Source: Citrus sinensis (Eukaryota > Streptophyta > Magnoliopsida > Sapindales > Rutaceae). Taken from it: DNA of 64,000 nt. A program made the translations under genes and the position numbers. Shown piece by piece: positions 49,220 to 60,495 of this stretch (position 1 is its first letter; each line of letters begins with the position of its first letter). The notes beneath the pieces are model-generated. The model saw nothing but the letters and a program-made list of their open reading frames with translations. It ran no database searches and was not told the origin of the DNA. The stretch spans positions 26,265,501 to 26,329,500 of the forward strand of contig NC_068557.1 of the NCBI RefSeq assembly GCF_022201045.2, in the 5' to 3' direction.

Positions 49220-50203
49220 TGTTAACGTTGGGTTTAACTTAAAATCTCAGACCCAACACAGCTCAAATAGGTAATGCTGTCCCTGGGCCTAAAAGCCCAA
49301 ATTATTTTAAATTGCCGAACTTATGTAAGATAAAATTATTAAGAAATTAACCCTCCTCCCACTTTTTATCATCATCACTATTTAATTATTCATTGTTAAC
49401 GCTTTAATTGCTGTTGTTATGGTTTAGTAATTAGTTAACATAGTTATTAATTAACCGTTTTGTTCTCGATCTATATCTATTTAATATTTTTACCATATTA
49501 CTTGGAACGTGCCTCTTTAATCTGCATTGTCCTTATTGTTAGATAGATCGATAAGATTTTGAATCCAGTAATATTGTTGTGTAACCAGATTCTCACTTTC
49601 CCATGGATGCATGAGATGATGAGAATGGAACTAACAATTTTTATTTTGTTTATTTAACAATAAAATTTTGAATATATGTACATTGATTATTTTCTCCTTC
49701 AGAATATAATTTTAGACTTAATTTTTAAATTATTTTTTATTGTTATATTATAGAATACATAACAAATTTTTTTAGACTTGTCTCAATGTATCATATTAGT
49801 CTAAAGTAAAATCAACTTAAAAAGAAATAGAAAAACTAACTCCAACAACAACGGAAAGACTCTAATCTTCGATCTCAATAGCAGAGTAAGACGTGGTGTT
49901 CGAACAATCAACGAAACTCTTAGCAATTATCATTATAATCTTTTTGCATCATATCACTAATGAAAACTTGGGGTATTGAATTATGAAATCATCAATTGTT
50001 TCATAGTTCACAACATTCCTAAAACTGACGTACAGTGTACTAACTACAACGGATGCATTCAACTAGTTGGGCTGTAACTCCTTTCCTTACAAATGTGGGG
50101 GAAAGTTTGATGCTCCTGGTGCTTATTACTAGTAAGGAAAGATAAGTTTCCAAATATTAGAAGGCAAATTACGGCATTTTTATTATAATTTCACTAAACG
50201 TGA

Positions 50204-50423
50204 TTAAAAAGAGAGTAATGATACAGCCACAAACTCTTGTACAAACTTATTTTGTACAAACTGACGTGGCATTAATTCATTGGTTAAATGAAAATATAAA
50301 ATAATAAAAACAAATCATGTGGGCCAAGTGATATTTAATTCAACCAATCTTATCATGCCACGTCAGTTTGTACAAAATAAGTTTGTACAAGAGTTTGTAG
50401 CTATATCATTACTCTTAAAAAGA
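50204..50423. mobile_element. 202-bp MITE with long TIRs and 9-bp TSD (Mutator-like)
   Basis: The element 50213-50414 has terminal inverted repeats of about 59 bp that are nearly perfect. Both ends read GAGTAATGATA, then ACAAACTCTTGTACAAAC and TTGTACAAACTGACGTGGCA inward. Identical 9-bp direct repeats TTAAAAAGA flank it at 50204-50212 and 50415-50423. A 9-bp duplication with long inverted ends is the pattern of Mutator-like MITEs. The central about 85 bp has no coding capacity, and the whole could fold into a long hairpin. Confidence 0.88.
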
Positions 50424-50845
50424 TAAAGGGAAAAAAAAAAAGAACTATACATATTCATATATGCACACCCTAATCCCAAAGCCAACCCCGACCACTAAGG
50501 TCGAGTTATTTTACTGAGGCAGCGAAGTCAATGAGACATTAAAGTGCTATTCAATTTCCTCTTTTTGTTCGGTCTGGTTGACCGTTAAAGCCTCGACCCA
50601 TGAACCCAAAAACCGAGACCGAAAGAGATTTCTTTTCTTTTAAGAAAACAAGAAAATACATATAGTAAATAAAAAGACACAAACTGGTACACAGACAATA
50701 CTGTAATGTCTATTTCATATTTAACGAGATTAATTCAACCATTAATTTTGTCTGAGACTGAGAGTACCGCGTGAGACAACTACATAGAAAGAGCTATCTA
50801 GATCATTAGAGAGACAACTCCTGACAAAAATATACATGTCAGTGA
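50424..50845. other. 3' flank of the MYB gene
   Basis: Sequence downstream of the MYB stop codon, presumably including its 3' UTR. No repeat or gene was recognised. Confidence 0.5.
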
Positions 50846-51960
50846 TTAATCCCATGCAAATTGGTTCATTATGGGACTGAAATTACAATACATTCCACAC
50901 GACAATGCTGTAGACTCCACCAAATGATCATCAAAATCAAAGTCGGCTCTCTCAAATAATGCATTCATGTTTTGCCCATTATCATTTAACTCATTTGTTA
51001 TTTTCCCATTTCCCACTTCGCAAACCTTCTCCTGTTGAGCATCAATCATCAATGGCTGCAGCATCGTCTCCTTTCCTGCATCTGTTTCAGTGATTTCAAA
51101 GCAGCTGCCACCCAACAGGCCATTATTCTCATCTATGAGCCCAAATCCGCATGGATTTGCAGACTCCATTGAAGAAGCATGTGGGTTCTGCTCTGGTAAA
51201 GTCCAAAACTGATTAGGGTTTTGGTATTCAGAGGCTGGTAACAATGATGAGATTTCATGCAGTATTGATGGTGATATAGAGTACTGTGTAGTATTAATGA
51301 GATCAAGAGAAGAAACATTATTAAAAGGTGATGTGAGATGAGGAGATTTAATGATCTCTTTCATATGTGAATCTGCTAAGAAAACCGGTGAGTTTGAAAG
51401 CTGGACTTGATGAGGAAGCTTATTGCATGCATTGCTGTAAGTGCTGTTTGTATAAATTTGGGCGCAGCTTGTTGGAGAGATGAGATTGTGAGTGTTGGGA
51501 TCTATCCCCCGCGCTATGAGCTTCTTTTTTATGCAAGAGTTCCAAAAATTCTTCACCTCATTGTCTGTTCTACCAGGCAAATGCTTAGCTATCTGAGCCC
51601 ATCTGTTGCCTAAAATTCTATGAATATCAATGATGATCCTTTCTTCTTGTTCTGTAAATGAACCCCTTTTCAGATCTGGTCTCAAATAATTTATCCATCT
51701 CAGCCTGCAACTTTTCCCACATCTCTGCAAACCTGCGATATTAGTAGCAAACGAGTTAAGAGAAAAATGGAGTGTCAAAGAAGAAAAACATCCTGTGTGT
51801 AATATTATCAATACATATACATATATACACCTGCAAGTTTAGGAACAGAACTCCAAGAGCCATGGCCATGGGTGGTGACATGTTTGATAAGCTTCTCGTC
51901 TTCTTCTGGAGACCAAAGCCCTCTCTTCACTTTCTGTTTGCTGCAGCAGTTATGTCCCAT
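50846..51960 (-). CDS. R2R3-MYB transcription factor, 338 aa
   Basis: Exon 1 is 51960-51831 and exon 2 is 51732-50846, with a 99-bp GT-AG intron at the conserved first R2R3 position ([12 protein letters not shown]). R2 (about 14-61) and R3 (about 67-112) carry the regularly spaced Trp residues ([22 protein letters not shown]3 starts with Phe as usual). [13 protein letters not shown] is the R3 end. The start [20 protein letters not shown] and the R3 sequence [20 protein letters not shown] resemble the MYB26/MYB67 group, with MYB61/MYB86 as alternatives. MYB26 drives secondary thickening in the anther endothecium. The C-terminal half is acidic and Asn/Ser-rich, as in activators. The usual second intron in R3 is absent. 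It acts in the nucleus; the subgroup is uncertain. Confidence 0.92.
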
Positions 51961-52100
51961 ACTGCCAATTAATTCCCCAAGCTTCTCAATAATTAACACA
52001 GGTAGAGCTATCTAGCTGCTTAATTTATCTTTTCTATGCTGCTTCGTGCTTGCTTCTTTGTATCTTTTTCCAATTTTGAAATCGTGAATGATCTCTTCTC

Positions 52101-52108
52101 TATATATA
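52101..52108 (-). promoter_or_regulatory. TATA box of the MYB gene
   Basis: TATATATA at 52101-52108 lies about 140 bp upstream of the MYB ATG on the minus strand, in CTATATATAG context. Confidence 0.55.
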
Positions 52109-54653
52109 GTGTGGATGTTTTTCTCTTAAATAATTTGCCTACATTAGATATACTTCTATGATAGAGACAAAGAGAAAGAGAGAGTGGCTAAAAAATTTAA
52201 CTTGAGGCGTACTCATTAATTGAGAGGAGGACCAACTGGGTATCATTGAGTGTTTCGGCAGCTTCAAATTCAACCATATGAACCACAAACATCTTGATTA
52301 TTACTTTTCTTAATTAATTTATTCACTGATAACTAGAAGCGAAAAATAGAAAATGAACAATTTGCTTAACTGGAGAAATATTAAAATACATTAAAGGTAA
52401 TAAGTAGTAAATGATATTATGATATGTGTGTATTATTTTGAAAAACCAACAAAAAAGTAGTAGTTATATTAAATTCAATTACAAATGTCATACATACATT
52501 AATTGGTTGTATTACTTTTAATATATTCTACGATTTCTTACTAAACTGATAGGGAAAAAAATTTCCACATAAGTCAAGAATAATTTTTGGACTAATAGTA
52601 TAAATCTTAGACAACTCTCAATTCTCCAGCTGAATATGATGAGAGTGATAAGAAAAATTAATCTCTCACATCTGTCGAGAGTAACTCAGCTATTTAGCTC
52701 GTGCTTCTACAAAAACCTCTGAATTTTGTTAAATTATTAGCAAATAAATAAAGGATGGAGAATGACATTTTTCCTCTCAGAGTTTTCAGCTTTTACGCGA
52801 GTTCCCCTCGTAGTTTCAATCATACACTATTTCTCCTTGATATCGAAATTTTCTCTGAAAAATTCATCATGGTCACATATCATTCACTTTTTCTTTTTAT
52901 TAAACTTTTTGACATCATGGGGTAGTTGGGTAATATGAAAGCTATTATAGGAGTAATGGATAAAAGTTGAAAACTGTACGAGGAAAATGTTAAATTTTCA
53001 ATTAAATAAGATCCCAAAACTGTTATTAATATGAATTTGGATTCCATAATGGTTAGAGGTTAACTTTTTTTTTTTTTTTTTGCAATCACAATCAATTAAA
53101 TTAAAATGTTAGCTTTTTTAATGGTTAATAAAATTTACCCATTTGATATTTTGACAAACCTTAGAAAATCTCTACGAAAGTTTATCTAAATTGTTTTCTG
53201 AAAGGATTTTTATATTATACGAACAAACAATAAAATAATAATAATAATAATAATAGGAAGTTTGATAAAGAAGCAAGAACCTTAACCCCTAGAGTGGTGA
53301 AAGCACAATAACATTTTTTTAAAGATTGACTCAATATACATATTAAGAATTTGAGGGTCTAATTAGGTCAATTAAAGTGCATCTTTGTCTCTATAGACAG
53401 CCATGAACATGATATTGAAGTGTACCATGATATTTCACCTGTCACAAGGACAGGCAATATAACAAGAAACCAATAATTAAAATACATAGTTTATATATTA
53501 TTGTATACACTTTTGATAGCCTTTTTTTTTTGGAGTTGAATTTCTCGAGCCCACTTTTTTTTGGAGAATACATAATTGTTATTTTCTTCTCTTCTTGCTG
53601 AGTCAAGTTAATTCGTTGAAATTTTACTTTCTCATGCAAAAATTGAAAGTAAGTTTAATTTTCAACATAGTCTTAGTTAATAAATCATATTAGTCATTTT
53701 CTTGCCACTAGGGCAAGTTACATACAATAGATTAGCTAACATAAGCCTATTTCTTTATATGAAATTCTATTTAAAATTGTACGAAGGAAATTAATTCTAA
53801 TTTCTTCTCTCAAGGGGTTTATTGGTTGAGTGATTATCAATCAATTTGTTTTTTTTAACCAGTCGAGTTAAGGGAGATAGAGGTCAAAAAAATCAATTTA
53901 GCTTACTTTATTTATAGCATGAAAAGATATTATCCAATCTATCTAGCTACCCAAGGAAAAGAGATATGATTAATGGTGGAGGATGAATGATAATATGGCC
54001 ATTGATTTTGGAGAAGACTTAATGATTCAAAGATAACACAAATCATTTCTTGCATCAAAATTCAACATGCAAATTAAAGCTTTCCAGACAAATAGCTCTC
54101 TCTCTCCTCTCTAGAATATGATTACCATCTAATTATAAAATTCACTATACATATAATGTCAGGATGCAAAGTGAGTCACTCATTGGTGACAATTATATTA
54201 GTGCATTGATATTGAATATTTAATTCAATAATACGTGTGCCATTTTTTAACTTTTACATGTAGTATTATATATATCCCACATGCAGCTTCTTCTCCACAT
54301 TTTTTTTAAATGCGAAATTTGAGGTTGGATCGACTGCGTTATTTAATCATCTATATAATGCATTGTTAAATTATAGCTAGACATACAGCAGTGTCTATCC
54401 ACGCATAACCGAAAAATTTTATGCATTTGATTGGTGGAGTGTAATTCTCAAATAAAAATATACATGCACACTGCGTAATCTAAAGTATTTCGATATCAAA
54501 TAATTATTAATGCAGAAATTCATGTGTCTAGATCATAAAAGAATTGAAGCTCAAATATATTGCCTAATATTCATTTTCAGCTATATTGATCTTTGTAACT
54601 TGTTCTTGTCTTATGCATGAATTTAATTTTAACAACGAAAAAAGATAGTTTAT
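52109..54653. other. MYB upstream region, no gene recognised
   Basis: AT-rich DNA. It contains a T-run at 53065-53082 and an (AAT)n microsatellite at about 53236-53256. Open frames are short and without domains. Confidence 0.55.
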
Positions 54654-55022
54654 GAATTGCCTCTAACGTTTTTTCTTTTCTTTTTTTTATAAAATTTTTC
54701 TTTTCTTTTTTTGAATTACATTAGACTAATGCTCAGATTACAACTCATATTATATGAGATTTACAACTAATATTTACAATCAGACAATTACTGGGATTAG
54801 TTTACATTAATTCTTATATAGCACTGCCCAAATTTTACCCTCTCAAATATTCGAGGGAGATCTACTACATTCACATTTCGAAAAGGAGAAGATTGCCTTC
54901 ACTTAATTATATAATATAATTAAGGAAGAAAATAAACATCTACATGCATCGCGGGGCTCGAACCGCTACCCTCACAGTTGTGAGTGTAGGGTCCTGGCCA
55001 CTGGATCAGAATTGCCTCTAAC
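54654..55022 (-). mobile_element. complete tRNA-derived SINE with 14-bp TSD
   Basis: The element spans 55008-54668 on the minus strand, about 341 bp, between perfect direct repeats GAATTGCCTCTAAC at 54654-54667 and 55009-55022. The 5' head resembles a tRNA: A-box-like GATCCAGTGGCCAGGAC, an anticodon-arm-like CACTCACAACTGTGAGG, and B box GCGGTTCGAGCCCC at about 54953-54966. The unrelated body ends in an A-rich tail, seen as T-rich 54668-54713. This is the full plan of a SINE transcribed by RNA polymerase III. Confidence 0.88.
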
Positions 55023-56003
55023 TTTATTCTCATATCCAATGTAAGATAATGCGCCTAGCAATTATAGGCTTGATTCTTATTACACACGAAAAGAAAAAAA
55101 AAATCATGTATAATTATATGAATACAGCCATATGCATAAATTCATGTGAAGTATATGCATATATATTAAATAAATAGTAGGGCATAATATGTACCCTTTC
55201 TCCACTCAACCGTTGCTTAAGGGTGTCAATTTTCTTGGTGTCAACGAAGATGATGATGATTGGTTATATCCGCTTTCATGAGTCATGATTTCACCCTTTG
55301 GTTTTTCTGTTATTAAACTATAATTTTTATTTAATTGTTTCTGAGAGGAAATCACGTGGAAAAGCAAAGCAGCAAAGCCGTGACAAGTTTAAAGCACACA
55401 GACTTTGTGCAGTGCATATGTGTTCTTCAGACCTTTTAGAGAAATGTCAATCTCTGGTTTCACCCAAGAATCATTACAGCAAGGGCAAAGTGGAAATGTT
55501 TCTCTAGGCTAGAATAAAAGAGTAATCATGGAGTATGCTCTTTTTATTTTTCTTAGCTAGAGGTTGATGCCACGTGTCACTTGCCGCCAAAAATAGTACA
55601 TGAATGTAAATCAAATCTTCGGCTAATCATGATGCGAGTGAGACTCAAATCAAAGTCGTCTTCCTATATATTCTATTTCTTTTATTAAAAATAAAAATAA
55701 AAATAAAAAGTTCTATCAATTAAACAAGTGGAAAGCAACCAAAACTCTGCTCCAGTTTGGTGAAATCAATTGTTTTCCTTACATGTTTTAAAACCCTCCA
55801 AACCCGCTTAATTTTAATAATATTTCATTGATTGTCATTTTTGTTTTTTTGCCTCAAAATAAGTGCTAAATATAAAATCCATTGCTTTTCTGTCTTAAAT
55901 TAAACTAGTTATAGTACCATGAAAAGATGCAAAGTCAAGATAATTATATTAGGTTACACAAAAAAAGAATTGTTGACTCAAAAGAGAGGGAGGGAAAAAA
56001 AAA
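55023..56003. other. intergenic, no gene recognised
   Basis: AT-rich DNA with one 69-codon open frame at 55298-55507 that has no recognisable domain and A/T-poor codon use compared with its flanks. I do not call it a gene. No repeat structure is seen. Confidence 0.5.
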
Positions 56004-56214
56004 GAGGAGTCTTGTACATCTCAAAATTTTATTTTAAAATTTTATCTCAAGTGATATAACATTTATCAATTAAATGGTGAGATGATAATAATTAATTCAT
56101 ATGAAAGTTGTTAAAATTATTAATTACTAAATGAATAATGATACATCCATGCCACAATATTTGAGATAAAATTTTAGGAAAAAGGTCTTAGATGTTCAAG
56201 GAGCAGTTCTCCTC
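56004..56214. mobile_element. possible degenerate MITE
   Basis: The ends form an imperfect inverted repeat: GAGGAG at 56004 against CTCCTC at 56209-56214. TTGTACATCT pairs with AGATGTTCAAG, and AAAATTTTATCTCAA on the left with TTGAGATAAAATTTTA on the right. The overall length of about 211 bp suits a MITE. I cannot find a target-site duplication. Confidence 0.45.
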
Positions 56215-59200
56215 ATCCATTTATTACTTGCCACATGAGTATGTGTATATTATCATGATTAGTTGAATCATACACATGACAATGAATAAATGGAAAAGGA
56301 ATAGTGCTCCAATAACACTCAAAAATTTCTTAATTTTAGAATGTCTGTTGTTACTAGAAAAGAAAATAAAAGTTTATAGCCAAATCAATGCTCTGACATT
56401 GCTAAGCTTTTTGCCTCAACCTTCTAGAATTAGCAATTGACTAAATACAGCAGATTAAGCCATAGCTTTTTTTCCCCTTGTGTGAAGGAGGGGACCTGAA
56501 TTGCATGATTAGGCTTGATGGAGTACCGTTCCACTATAAATTGTCCTCTATAAATTATTGTTACCGACATTTAGTATGATCATGATCTTAATTTTAGAAT
56601 TCATTTTCAATGTTCAAAAGCCAAACAAACTTGATTATCCCCACTTGTCGAGCTATCAATGTCTTGATAATATATCAACTCATTTCAACTTCTTTATGCA
56701 TTCTTTCTCAGATCTCCAAATATACTTATTGTTTATATGTCCATCGATCCATAGGGGTTTCTTTTCTTGTACAGCATGCACACTTGCGGTTGTTATATAA
56801 TCTCTCTCATACTCATACATTAACACTAACCATCCTTTTAATAATACTATTCTCAATGCACGAAACAACTCTTGAGTCCGTTTCCCTTCTTCTTCCGCAA
56901 CCATACGGATCACGTGGGTGTCTTTTAACCCTACCCTTTTTACTTTATTGTCTGAATTGCTACATGCTTATGGTCATTTGTCAATTTGACCAAGACAAGT
57001 TTGAGCATATTTTTAATTATAAATATGGGTAGATTTTACTCGGAAAAAACAAAACAAAATTAATTGTTATCAACTTCTTATTCAGATTATATATTATGAG
57101 TGATTTAATGTGTTCGGGAAGATGGTCAGCATCTAAATATTGTTAGGAAATTAAAATATATTAAGCTTGAAATCTTGCCGGTAAAGTTTTTTTTTTTTTT
57201 TTTCTTCAAATATATCGAATCGTATAGGTATTTATTAAGGTGATTGGCTGATAGCTGCAACCATCATTGCCATGGTTGTTATTTTATTTAGTTCATTACG
57301 AAATGGGTTTTGAAGTCTTTAGCGTATTCAGTCAGAATAGTGTTCCAGCCACTCGGAAATTTAGAGAAGTTTGAAAGTAACTTAGCCGGTTCCACTGTTT
57401 CCAGCATGTTTGGTTTATTTTTTAAACAATTTTACGTACGACTTGCATGTTTTAAAATTTAAAGTTCATCACTTGGATCCAAAAAGCAATCCTTGTGTGT
57501 GTTTAGGTTTAATTATATATGAATGTACAACTACAACACCACCAGTTTTTATGTTGATGACATTCAAATTAAGTTTTACAACACTAGACCATACATAATA
57601 CATATATAATATAGTTAGAAAATAAAGAACAAAATTTAGGGTTACCTAAATTTAAACTCAAATACGGGACTTAGTTGTAATCAACACAAATACATGTAAA
57701 ATTTTTCCTCTATAATTAAAAACAATGGAGTGTGTTTTGTGGTTTTGGCCAGCTGTGTTTTATATATATTAACATTAAAATTTTGACCAAAAACACCTCT
57801 AGCATTGCAAAGCCAGTTTGTCTATTTCTAAAAATTCAAGCAACAAAATAATTAATTGCATAAATTTCATGAAGTTTTATATCATTTGAGTACGTACGCA
57901 AAGAGAGGAATGAAATAATTTGTTTTGGGCATTGCCTTTCTAATGGCACCAAGAAAAAAAAAATAAAAAAAAAAATAAGGACATCGATTTCCATGCTTTA
58001 GAAATTAAATAATGAGGGAAGATGAAGTGTTCAAGTGATGATCGAAGTCTTCACTTCAAACCGACAAACATATTTATTGCAAAGACGCGAGTCTTAATTT
58101 GACAATAACATAACTTGACTTCAGTTGCTTTTGGTAGCTGCCCAGCTGTATTTGGTAATATATCATACCGATCCCAAATCATCAGATATATGGACGTGTT
58201 GATTAATTTATTAGTGGGAGGGGTGTGTCTTTTTTTTTTTTTTTTTTCATTTTACAATTTGTAGCTTTCATGATTACTTATTAATTTCAAATTTGTCGGA
58301 GTACTTAATTTTCTTATTCTTTTGATAATCTCACAATAATTAATAAATATCAAAATAAATGTATATGTGATATATTTTTATTTTATAGTATCGATATTTG
58401 TTATGGTTGATTAAGACATTCTTGTCAAGTAACTCTTTAGTTGAGTTGGTTGATATTTGATATCTTCTTCTCTTGTCTATTCTGTGAAAAGTTAAGGGTT
58501 TGTTTGATTTTTGTGTAAAGTCTGAATCTTTTTTTTTTTTACATTTACAATTTTCATTTTATTTATTTTTTTATCACTTATATCTTATTATAAGATGTTG
58601 AGATTCGAATGAAAAAAATTAAATATTCTGACTTTTATTTAAATAGAAAAATAAATAAATATAACTTTAATATTTTCTCTCATTAATGTTATTATTAAAT
58701 AAATTTATTTCTTATTATATGAATTATCCTTTTATTATTTTTTTATGTATCCTTTTTTTGTTATATACGTGTATTCAACTATGTTTTTTTTTTTTTTTTT
58801 TTGGCTTTTGAGCATGAGGGATTTTAAGCATAATAGAACTTTAGGTGAGTGTAATTTATAATTTGGTCCATCTTTTCGTGTTTGTATTTACTATTTTTAT
58901 AATATATTTTGAATTTTATTTAATACATTAATTTTAATTTTAATGATTAAACAATTCTTGATTGACTTATGTAATTAACAAGAAAAAATATCAATATAAT
59001 ATACTAAAATAACAATATAAATATAATATATTATGTATTAGATACATATTTTATTTTTCTTAAATACATATTTTATTTTTCATGCTTTGTTAAGGTAAAT
59101 ATTATCATTTTTTTACTAATCAAATAACTTATTTATAACTTGCCACATGTTTACCCAAAAAATATAAGTATTGTTAATATTTATGAGATTATATATGTCA

Positions 59201-59263
59201 AAATATCATATTTCAAATGTTTTCTTTTGAAAAACAAACAACTTAATGTTGTGCAAATTTTAA
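56215..59263. other. intergenic, no gene recognised
   Basis: Strongly AT-rich, with poly(T) runs at 57187-57203, 58231-58248 and 58784-58802 and short A-rich blocks. Open frames at 56558-57032 and 57410-57598 lack recognisable domains and look like chance frames. Confidence 0.55.
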
Positions 59264-60495
59264 TGTACTCGCAAGCGCACGAATCTATTGTAGTATAGAC
59301 TAATGGTGACGAATGTCGATCCCACGAGGAGGTGGATTTTTAATTATATATAGAAATAATTTTGTAAATGGGTGGTTGGAATTGTGGTGGAAGTGATTTA
59401 AAATATGCTAAAATTGGAATTGCAATGACGAAAATAAATTGTAGAGAAAATCGATTAAATTGACGTACTTGGGTATCTGGATCCGTATCAACATGCATCA
59501 TGGGCTAAATAATCCGTATTAATGCCAATTAAATCATGAGGGGGGAATCCACACCTCATGAACCACGCTCTAATCAATATGGTGCTAAGGGCTTATCGTG
59601 CCAAATAATAATAACCTTATACTAGAGAGCCGGTGTAACCAAGGCGGTATCTAGACAAGATTATTATTATTTGTCGACGAGAAGTCAAAACATCCACAAA
59701 AACTAGAGGGGAAGAGAAAATAAATTTACCAAATTAAGCCCATGACACATGTTGAGACTTCACCTTCAAGCCAAGCTTGAAAGAAAATTAGCTACTCATA
59801 ATTGAATTAGGGGCAAAAAGGGAATTTATTAAAATACAAAGAAAATACAAGATGGAGAAGGAATTACAGAAAATGGATTTAGAGATATCCAATTAGGGGG
59901 GGGGAGGCCCCCTTTTTATAGATACATGGAGTAAATCATGGCCATCGGATTAAAAACAGTTTGGACGCTCAGGATTGCGCCACGTCATCAGTCAACAGTC
60001 CACAGTTTGACCACGTGGATGAACAGTAACACGGTTTGACCCGGATGAACAGTAACACGGTTTGGTTGAAAATAATCCTGTGTAATGCATGCACCGTACG
60101 CGAGATTTTTCGTCCACTGATATGCTGCCACGTCACCATCAACAGTACATAAGAATTTTAGTCCAACAGGATCGTGACACTTCATCAGTCAATGCCACAT
60201 CATCGGTCAATGCCACGCCATCGATCCGTCTATGTGAACAGTGCCGTGAACAGTAACATATACAGTACCGTATACGTGAATAGTACCGTACATGTGAATA
60301 GTGCCATTTTTCCTTTTATGCTCCTCCTAAGGTTTTCGATCGTCCTGAGTTCAAAAGTGATGTCCGTTTTGCCGTCTGATCTCTTCTTTATTGTGAAATG
60401 ACTATAATGCCCATAAAATACTTAATTAAAATAACACACACGTAATTACATCACAAGAAGGTTAAATACATAAAAGTAAGAGTTGTTAGTAAAAC
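59264..60495. mobile_element. LTR-like repeat block, possibly a solo LTR of a large Ty3 element
   Basis: The stretch opens TGTACTCGCAAGCGCACGAA and continues with GTCGATCCCACGAGGAGG, a sequence type I associate with LTRs of large plant retroelements. Base composition changes here: it is richer in GC than its AT-rich flanks. It holds GAACAGTAAC minisatellite copies (60017-60064, 60232-60304). There are no coding domains, and no matching second LTR lies in the window. No target-site duplication was found, so the boundaries are approximate. Confidence 0.4.
60017..60304. repeat. short GAACAGTAAC-type repeats
   Basis: GGATGAACAGTAACACGGTTTG occurs at 60017-60038 and again at 60043-60064. Variants GTGAACAGTGCC, GTGAACAGTAAC and GTGAATAGTACC follow at 60232-60304. 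In between, TCAATGCCACATCATCGG and TCAATGCCACGCCATCG form a further short tandem pair. Confidence 0.7.

Noticed and set aside
54947..55010. A functional tRNA gene on the minus strand
   Set aside because: It has A- and B-box-like segments but no matching acceptor stem, and it sits at the head of a repeat with A-tail and target-site duplication, so it is a SINE head.
55298..55507. A 69-codon plus-strand open frame
   Set aside because: No domain, no signal peptide, no supporting promoter; probably chance.
56610..57032. A 140-codon plus-strand open frame
   Set aside because: Hydrophobic, low-complexity translation of AT-rich DNA, overlapped by other equally long chance frames.
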